Assembly: GCA_002423075.1 (NCBI GenBank) | Contig: DIUS01000102.1 | Span: forward strand, 16,259 to 25,685 | Length of the DNA: 9,427 nt | DNA from: Microbacteriaceae bacterium UBA6152 | Lineage (GTDB): Bacteria; Actinomycetota; Actinomycetes; Actinomycetales; Microbacteriaceae | Direction of reading: 5' to 3' | Part shown: piece by piece, positions 6,256-9,427 of the stretch | How positions within the stretch are numbered: the stretch's first letter is position 1 | Layout: the number at the start of each line of letters is the position of its first letter | The notes under the pieces: generated by a model | What the model saw: the letters and a program-made list of their open reading frames with translations, nothing else | Database searches by the model: none | Told to the model about the DNA's origin: nothing | Program-made: the position numbers and the translations under genes

Positions 6256-7655
6256 GGTGACGGTGCCGTCTGGTCGAGCACCGCATGCCACAGCGTGGCG
6301 AACTGCGGCAGGGTCTTCGATGTCGAGCCGATGTCGTCAACCAGCACCCCGTCGACGGCGAGGCCGATGATCGCCCCGGCAGTCGCCATACGGTGATCGT
6401 CGTAGGCCCTCCAGATGCCACCGTGCAACGGGCGCGGGTCGATCGCGAGACCGTCGTCGAGTTCAGTGACCGCGCCGCCGAGGCTGTTGATCTCGGCGGC
6501 GAGCGCGGCGAGGCGATCGGTCTCGTGCCCTCGCAAGTGGCCGATGCCGGTGATCTCGCTGGGACCGTCGGCGAGCGCGGCCAGCGCGACGAGCGCCGGG
6601 GCGAGCTCGCCTCCCGTCGAGAGATCGAGTCGGATGCCCGGCACACGCAGCCCGCCGAGCAGTCCCGCGCCGCCATCGACGACGAGTCGCGTCGCGTCGC
6701 GTCGCACCGCCGCGCCGAACTGCGGCAGCAGCGTCACGAGGTCGGCACCGACCTGGGTCGTGCTCTCGGGCCATGCCTCGACGGCCACGGTGCCGCCGGC
6801 GATGACGGCGGCGACGAGAAACGGGGCGGCGTTCGAGAGGTCGGGCTCGATGTCGACGGTGATGCCCGCAATGGGTGTCGGCGCGACCACCCAGACGCCC
6901 GACTCGGGGCTGTCGACCATCACGCCTCGGGCCGCGAGCGTGGCGATGGTCATCTCGATGTGGGGCATCGACGGCAGGTGGTCGCCGGTGTGGCGTAGCA
7001 CGAGCCCTTCGTCGAACCGGGCGGCGGCGAGCAGCAGCCCCGAGACGAACTGGCTCGATGCTGAGGCGTCTATGGCGATCTCGCCACCGCGCACCGCACC
7101 GGTACCCCACAGGCTGAAGGGCAGCGCACCGCGGCCGTCGTCGTTGACGTCGACGCCCAAGGCACGCAACGAGTCAATGGTCGTGCGCATCGGGCGTCGT
7201 CGGGCACCCTCGTCGCCGTCGAATGCCACGGGGCCGAACGCGAGCGCGGCGACCGGTGGCAAGAACCGCATGACGGTGCCGGCGAGGCCGCAGTCGATCG
7301 ACGTGCTGCCCGAGAGCTCCGCGGGGGGAGTGATGCGCAGGTCGGGCCCATCGGTGCCGTCGCCGTTGACCTCGTCGATTACGACGCCGAGAGAGCGCAG
7401 AGCCTCGATCATGAGCATCGAATCGCGGGAGTGCAGGGGTCTGCGCAGCAGCGATGGCCCGCTGGCGAGGGCCGAGAGCACGAGCTCACGATTGGTGAGG
7501 CTCTTCGACCCTGGTAGCGCGACGCGAGCATCGAGGCGGGTGGTCGCTCGAGGCGCAGGCCAGTTTCCGGCCTCATCGAGACCCTCGGCGGTGCTGGGAC
7601 GCTCCTCGTCGCCGTAGGGCGAGAACCGGGCTCCGGAATACATGAATACCTGCAT
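6252..7655 (-). CDS. aroA: 3-phosphoshikimate 1-carboxyvinyltransferase (EPSP synthase)
   Basis: This enzyme makes EPSP from shikimate-3-phosphate and phosphoenolpyruvate in the chorismate pathway. In the 467-aa reading, the substrate-binding motifs appear in order: PGSKSLTNR (48-56), DCGLAGTVMRF (121-131), DEGARRRPM (148-156), SASSQFVSG (198-206), PDLSNAAPF (271-279), the actinobacterial STGGELAP with Glu350, RGHETDRL (375-382), DDHRMA (419-424) and STSKTLPQF (444-452). ATG 7655 and ATG 7643 are both possible. The latter has a CAGGT Shine-Dalgarno at 5-nt spacing. The former is 8 nt after a -10-like TACTCT (7669-7664) and could be on a nearly leaderless mRNA. It is the first gene of the aroA–rsgA–hisN operon and divergent from sigH. 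Confidence 0.96.
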   Translation of the reverse strand: MQVFMYSGARFSPYGDEERPSTAEGLDEAGNWPAPRATTRLDARVALPGSKSLTNRELVLSALASGPSLLRRPLHSRDSMLMIEALRSLGVVIDEVNGDGTDGPDLRITPPAELSGSTSIDCGLAGTVMRFLPPVAALAFGPVAFDGDEGARRRPMRTTIDSLRALGVDVNDDGRGALPFSLWGTGAVRGGEIAIDASASSQFVSGLLLAAARFDEGLVLRHTGDHLPSMPHIEMTIATLAARGVMVDSPESGVWVVAPTPIAGITVDIEPDLSNAAPFLVAAVIAGGTVAVEAWPESTTQVGADLVTLLPQFGAAVRRDATRLVVDGGAGLLGGLRVPGIRLDLSTGGELAPALVALAALADGPSEITGIGHLRGHETDRLAALAAEINSLGGAVTELDDGLAIDPRPLHGGIWRAYDDHRMATAGAIIGLAVDGVLVDDIGSTSKTLPQFATLWHAVLDQTAPSP

Positions 7656-7660
7656 GGGTT
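7635..7660 (+). promoter_or_regulatory. SigH/SigR-type autoregulatory promoter of sigH
   Basis: The element GGAAT (7635-7639), 18 bp, then GTT (7658-7660) exactly matches the GGAAT-N18-GTT consensus of Streptomyces sigma-R and mycobacterial SigH promoters. It points toward the sigH gene, with an expected start near 7667. Known sigR/sigH genes are induced from such a promoter by their own product under thiol-oxidative stress. The -35 element lies inside the first codons of the divergent aroA gene. The motif is seen; its activity is inferred. Confidence 0.72.
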
Positions 7661-7700
7661 ATCAGAGTATCGGCACCGCACGGTGTCGCCGGATCCTGAC

Positions 7701-7707
7701 GGAAGGA
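7701..7707 (+). promoter_or_regulatory. Shine-Dalgarno for an N-terminally extended SigH isoform
   Basis: GGAAGGA lies 5 nt before an in-frame ATG at 7713. This is a far better ribosome binding site than anything before the ATG at 7818. Translation from 7713 adds 35 Arg-rich residues to the sigma factor. On a transcript from the SigH-type promoter at 7635-7660 this site would decide use of the long form. Confidence 0.55.
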
Positions 7708-7806
7708 CGGCCATGACGGCGGTCACGTTCGATCGTGCCTTCTCGCGCACGACCTCGGCTCCGTCGCGGCCGCGAGCTCGACGACGAGTCGCGCAGGCTC
7801 GATCGC

Positions 7807-7812
7807 TAGACT
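7807..7812 (+). promoter_or_regulatory. -10 box for a leaderless sigH transcript
   Basis: TAGACT is followed by 5 nt and then the ATG at 7818, so the transcript would begin at or next to the start codon. This fits the TANNNT -10 pattern common for leaderless mRNAs in actinobacteria. No convincing TTGACA-like -35 is visible at the expected distance, and no Shine-Dalgarno precedes 7818. Confidence 0.55.
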
Positions 7813-7817
7813 CGCGC

Positions 7818-8462
7818 ATGATGACCGACACGACGCCGAACGAGGCTCTGCAGACCGAGGCCGATGAACTGGCCGAGCGCCGACGGCTTTTTGAAGAGCA
7901 GGCGCTGCCGTTCATGGACCAGCTTTATGGAGCTGCCATGCGCATGACGCGCAACCCGGCCGACGCCTCCGACCTCGTGCAAGAGACCTTCGTCAAGGCC
8001 TTCGCCGCGTTCGCGCAGTTCGAGCAGGGCACGAACCTCAAGGCCTGGCTCTACCGCATTCTCACCAACACGTTCATCAACGTCTACCGCAAGAAGCAAC
8101 GCGACCCCTACCAGGGCACGATCGACGAGATGGAAGACTGGCAGTTCGGCGGCGCCGAGTCGGCCACCTCGAGCTCGAGCCGTTCGGCCGAGGCCGAGGC
8201 GATCGACCGCATGCCGGCGAGCGCGGTCAAAGACGCCCTGCAGGCGATTCCCGAAGACTTCAGGCTCGCGGTCTACTTCGCCGACGTCGAGGGCTTCGCC
8301 TACCAGGAGATCGCCGACATCATGAAGACCCCGGTGGGCACAGTCATGAGCCGACTGCACCGCGGCCGCCGCTTGCTGCGCGAGCTGCTGGCCGACTATG
8401 CGCGCGAGCGCGGCATGACCGCTGCTGTGGCAGCCACAACCACGAAAGGGAGCTCGCGATGA
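7818..8462 (+). CDS. sigH: ECF sigma factor SigH/SigR (thiol-oxidative and heat stress)
   Basis: This is a 214-aa group 4 sigma factor (216 aa in M. tuberculosis SigH). Region 2 is near residues 29-96, with LPFMDQLYGAAMRMTRNPADA-DLVQETFVKAF and then GTNLKAWLYRILTNTFIN-YRKKQR. A Ser-rich linker follows, and region 4 is near 135-190, with ALQAIPEDFRLAVYFADVEGF-Y-EIADIM-TP-GTVMSRLHRGRR. These blocks are nearly diagnostic of SigH/SigR. The start at 7818 matches the usual length and is probably used on a leaderless mRNA. A second start at 7713, with a strong Shine-Dalgarno, gives a 249-aa form. The gene overlaps its anti-sigma gene by 4 bp (ATGA), which keeps the two proteins balanced. It would direct thioredoxin, mycothiol and chaperone genes elsewhere in the genome. 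Confidence 0.95.
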   Translation: MMTDTTPNEALQTEADELAERRRLFEEQALPFMDQLYGAAMRMTRNPADASDLVQETFVKAFAAFAQFEQGTNLKAWLYRILTNTFINVYRKKQRDPYQGTIDEMEDWQFGGAESATSSSSRSAEAEAIDRMPASAVKDALQAIPEDFRLAVYFADVEGFAYQEIADIMKTPVGTVMSRLHRGRRLLRELLADYARERGMTAAVAATTTKGSSR

Positions 8463-8701
8463 CCGACTGCGGTTGCACCAAAGCGCAAGAAGAACTCGAA
8501 GAGTTTCTGCACAATGAGCTCAGCGCTGCGCAGTGCCAAGACATTCGCGATCACCTCGCGAACTGCGACGACTGCTCGGCCGAGCACCTCGTCGGCGTGA
8601 CGCTCACGACGAAGGTCAAAGAGGCGTGCCAAGAGAAGGCGCCCGATGAGCTGCGAGACATGATCCTCGGCTCGCTGCAGAAGGTTGACGCGGCGTCTTA
8701 G
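8459..8701 (+). CDS. rsrA: Zinc-binding redox-sensing anti-sigma factor (RsrA/RshA type)
   Basis: This is an 80-aa ZAS-family anti-sigma factor. It aligns by eye with Streptomyces RsrA. Cys6 corresponds to RsrA Cys11, followed by a similar E-FL--E helix, and Cys26 to Cys31. His32-x3-Cys36-x2-Cys39 corresponds to the H37-C41-C44 zinc motif, and Cys57 to Cys62, followed by P-(D/E)LR. Cys6, His32, Cys36 and Cys39 are the expected zinc ligands. Oxidation to a disulfide would release zinc and free SigH. The start has a good Shine-Dalgarno (AAAGGGAG, 8445-8452) inside the end of sigH and overlaps its stop. The protein is short and lacks the C-terminal tail of Streptomyces RsrA. Its TAG stop overlaps the convergent kgd stop. 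Confidence 0.92.
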   Translation: MTDCGCTKAQEELEEFLHNELSAAQCQDIRDHLANCDDCSAEHLVGVTLTTKVKEACQEKAPDELRDMILGSLQKVDAAS

Positions 8702-9427
8702 CTCAACGCGGCATCCATGATCTCGGCGTGCTCCTGTGCGCTGCGCTTGCTCGAACCCGTCGCCGATGAGGCGGCAGCTGGTCGCGAGATGACTCGCATC
8801 GGCGCCATGCCGCGCTTTTGCGATTCAAGGGCCAAGAACGGCCAGGCGCCCTGGTTCTCGGGCTCATCCTGCACCCAGACGAACTCGGCGTTCGAGTAGC
8901 GCGACAGCACCTCGCGCAGTTGCTCTTCGGGTAGCGGGTAGAACTGCTCGAGGCGCACGAGGGCGACGCCTTTGGTCTCGCGCTTCTCGATCTCGGCGAC
9001 GAGGTCGTAGTGAATCTTGCCCGCGTGCAACAGCACACGCTGCACCGAAGCAGCGTCGGTCACGGTCGCATCGTCGATGACCGGCTCGAACCGACCGCTC
9101 GTGAAGTCGGCGACCTCGCTCGTGGCACCTCGCAGACGCAACATCGACTTCGGCGTGAACACGATAAGCGGTCGGCGCGGTCGGGCGTAAGCCTGGCGGC
9201 GCAGCAAGTGGAAGTACGAGGCAGGTGTCGAGGGCCGCGCGATCGTCATGTTGTCTTCGGCCGCGAGCTGCAAGAACCGCTCAATGCGCGCCGACGAGTG
9301 GTCGGGACCCTGACCCTCGTAGCCGTGCGGCAGCAGCAGCACGACGCTCGAGCGCTGGTTCCACTTCTGCTCGGCCGAGGCGATGAACGAGTCGATGATG
9401 GTCTGGGCGCCATTGGCGAAGTCGCCG
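8698..9427 (-). CDS. kgd: 2-oxoglutarate decarboxylase/dehydrogenase E1 (Kgd type), C-terminal part
   Basis: These are the last 242 codons of the large thiamine-diphosphate-dependent E1 subunit, in actinobacteria usually a fused E2-E1 protein (Kgd/OdhA) of about 1,200 aa. It acts at the 2-oxoglutarate step of the TCA cycle. The visible part covers the end of the pyrimidine-binding transketolase domain (GDFANGAQ at the window edge, VLLLPHGYEGQGPDHSSARIER) and the C-terminal domain (RPL-VFTPKSMLR, LVRLEQFYPLP, FVWVQDEPENQGAW, RPAAASSATGS). These blocks are highly conserved. The N-terminal acyltransferase-like domain lies outside the window, so the fusion cannot be verified here. The TAA stop at 8700-8698 overlaps the convergent anti-sigma stop. 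Confidence 0.94.
   Translation of the reverse strand, partial: GDFANGAQTIIDSFIASAEQKWNQRSSVVLLLPHGYEGQGPDHSSARIERFLQLAAEDNMTIARPSTPASYFHLLRRQAYARPRRPLIVFTPKSMLRLRGATSEVADFTSGRFEPVIDDATVTDAASVQRVLLHAGKIHYDLVAEIEKRETKGVALVRLEQFYPLPEEQLREVLSRYSNAEFVWVQDEPENQGAWPFLALESQKRGMAPMRVISRPAAASSATGSSKRSAQEHAEIMDAALS

Noticed and set aside
6415..7617. 400-codon plus-strand open frame opposite aroA.
   Set aside because: It is a high-GC shadow. The minus strand encodes every EPSP synthase motif, while this frame gives Ser/Pro/Arg-rich sequence with no domain.
7701..7729. Second possible SigH-type promoter: GGAA (7701-7704) and GTT (7727-7729).
   Set aside because: The spacing from GGAA to GTT is 22 nt, too long compared with the 19 nt of the consensus and of the 7635-7660 element. 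The GGAAGGA is better explained as a Shine-Dalgarno.
1..9427. Mobile element, CRISPR array, prophage, toxin–antitoxin or defence system.
   Set aside because: No transposase or integrase motifs, terminal inverted repeats, spaced direct repeats or tmRNA-end integration product are visible. Genes directly after ssrA look like ordinary chromosomal genes. The XRE/membrane protein pair is not a recognisable toxin–antitoxin module.

Overview
The window is GC-rich, densely packed chromosomal DNA. It most likely comes from an actinobacterium, and the Microbacteriaceae are my best guess. Three things point that way. The set aroA–rsgA–(hisN) stands divergent to a SigH/SigR-type sigma factor with its zinc anti-sigma factor. 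There is a Kgd-type 2-oxoglutarate decarboxylase/dehydrogenase and a pair of septum-formation-domain lipoproteins. Starts are often GTG, mRNAs appear leaderless, and genes overlap by 4 bp. The genus is inferred from content only.

Layout. (1) Bases 1-134 are the 3' end of tmRNA (ssrA), including the tRNA-like T arm and an encoded CCA end. (2) 227-1532 (+) hold a YccF-family membrane protein and an EamA (O-acetylserine/cysteine-type) exporter. (3) 1597-3271 (+) form a tight three-gene operon: a small DUF2178-like membrane protein, a 78-aa XRE/HTH regulator and a zinc-free MDR oxidoreductase. In front of it a promoter (TTGACA-17-TACCTT) is overlaid by three CTTGACA/TGTCAAG half-sites, the likely autoregulatory operator. 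(4) 3294-4297 (-) hold two tandemly duplicated secreted lipoproteins of the septum-formation family; the second copy probably starts at an unusual CTG. (5) 4367-7655 (-) hold aroA, rsgA and hisN, joined by ATGA and GTGA overlaps. (6) 7713/7818-8701 (+) hold the redox sigma factor SigH and its RsrA/RshA-type anti-sigma factor, again joined by ATGA. (7) 8698-9427 (-) hold the C-terminal part of kgd, whose stop codon overlaps the anti-sigma stop codon tail to tail.

The most informative regulatory region is 7635-7820. It shows a perfect SigR/SigH-type promoter (GGAAT-N18-GTT) followed by a strong Shine-Dalgarno and an ATG for an N-terminally extended sigma factor. About 100 bp downstream is a second, leaderless promoter and start for the normal-length protein. 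This is the layout known for Streptomyces sigR (stable sigma-R and unstable sigma-R'). The thiol-stress promoter begins inside the 5' end of the divergent aroA gene.

I found no mobile element, CRISPR array, prophage or defence system. Most of the window is housekeeping. The points worth a second look are regulatory architecture (sigH and the XRE operon), the duplicated lipoproteins and the non-canonical start. No stretch over 300 bases lacks a gene.
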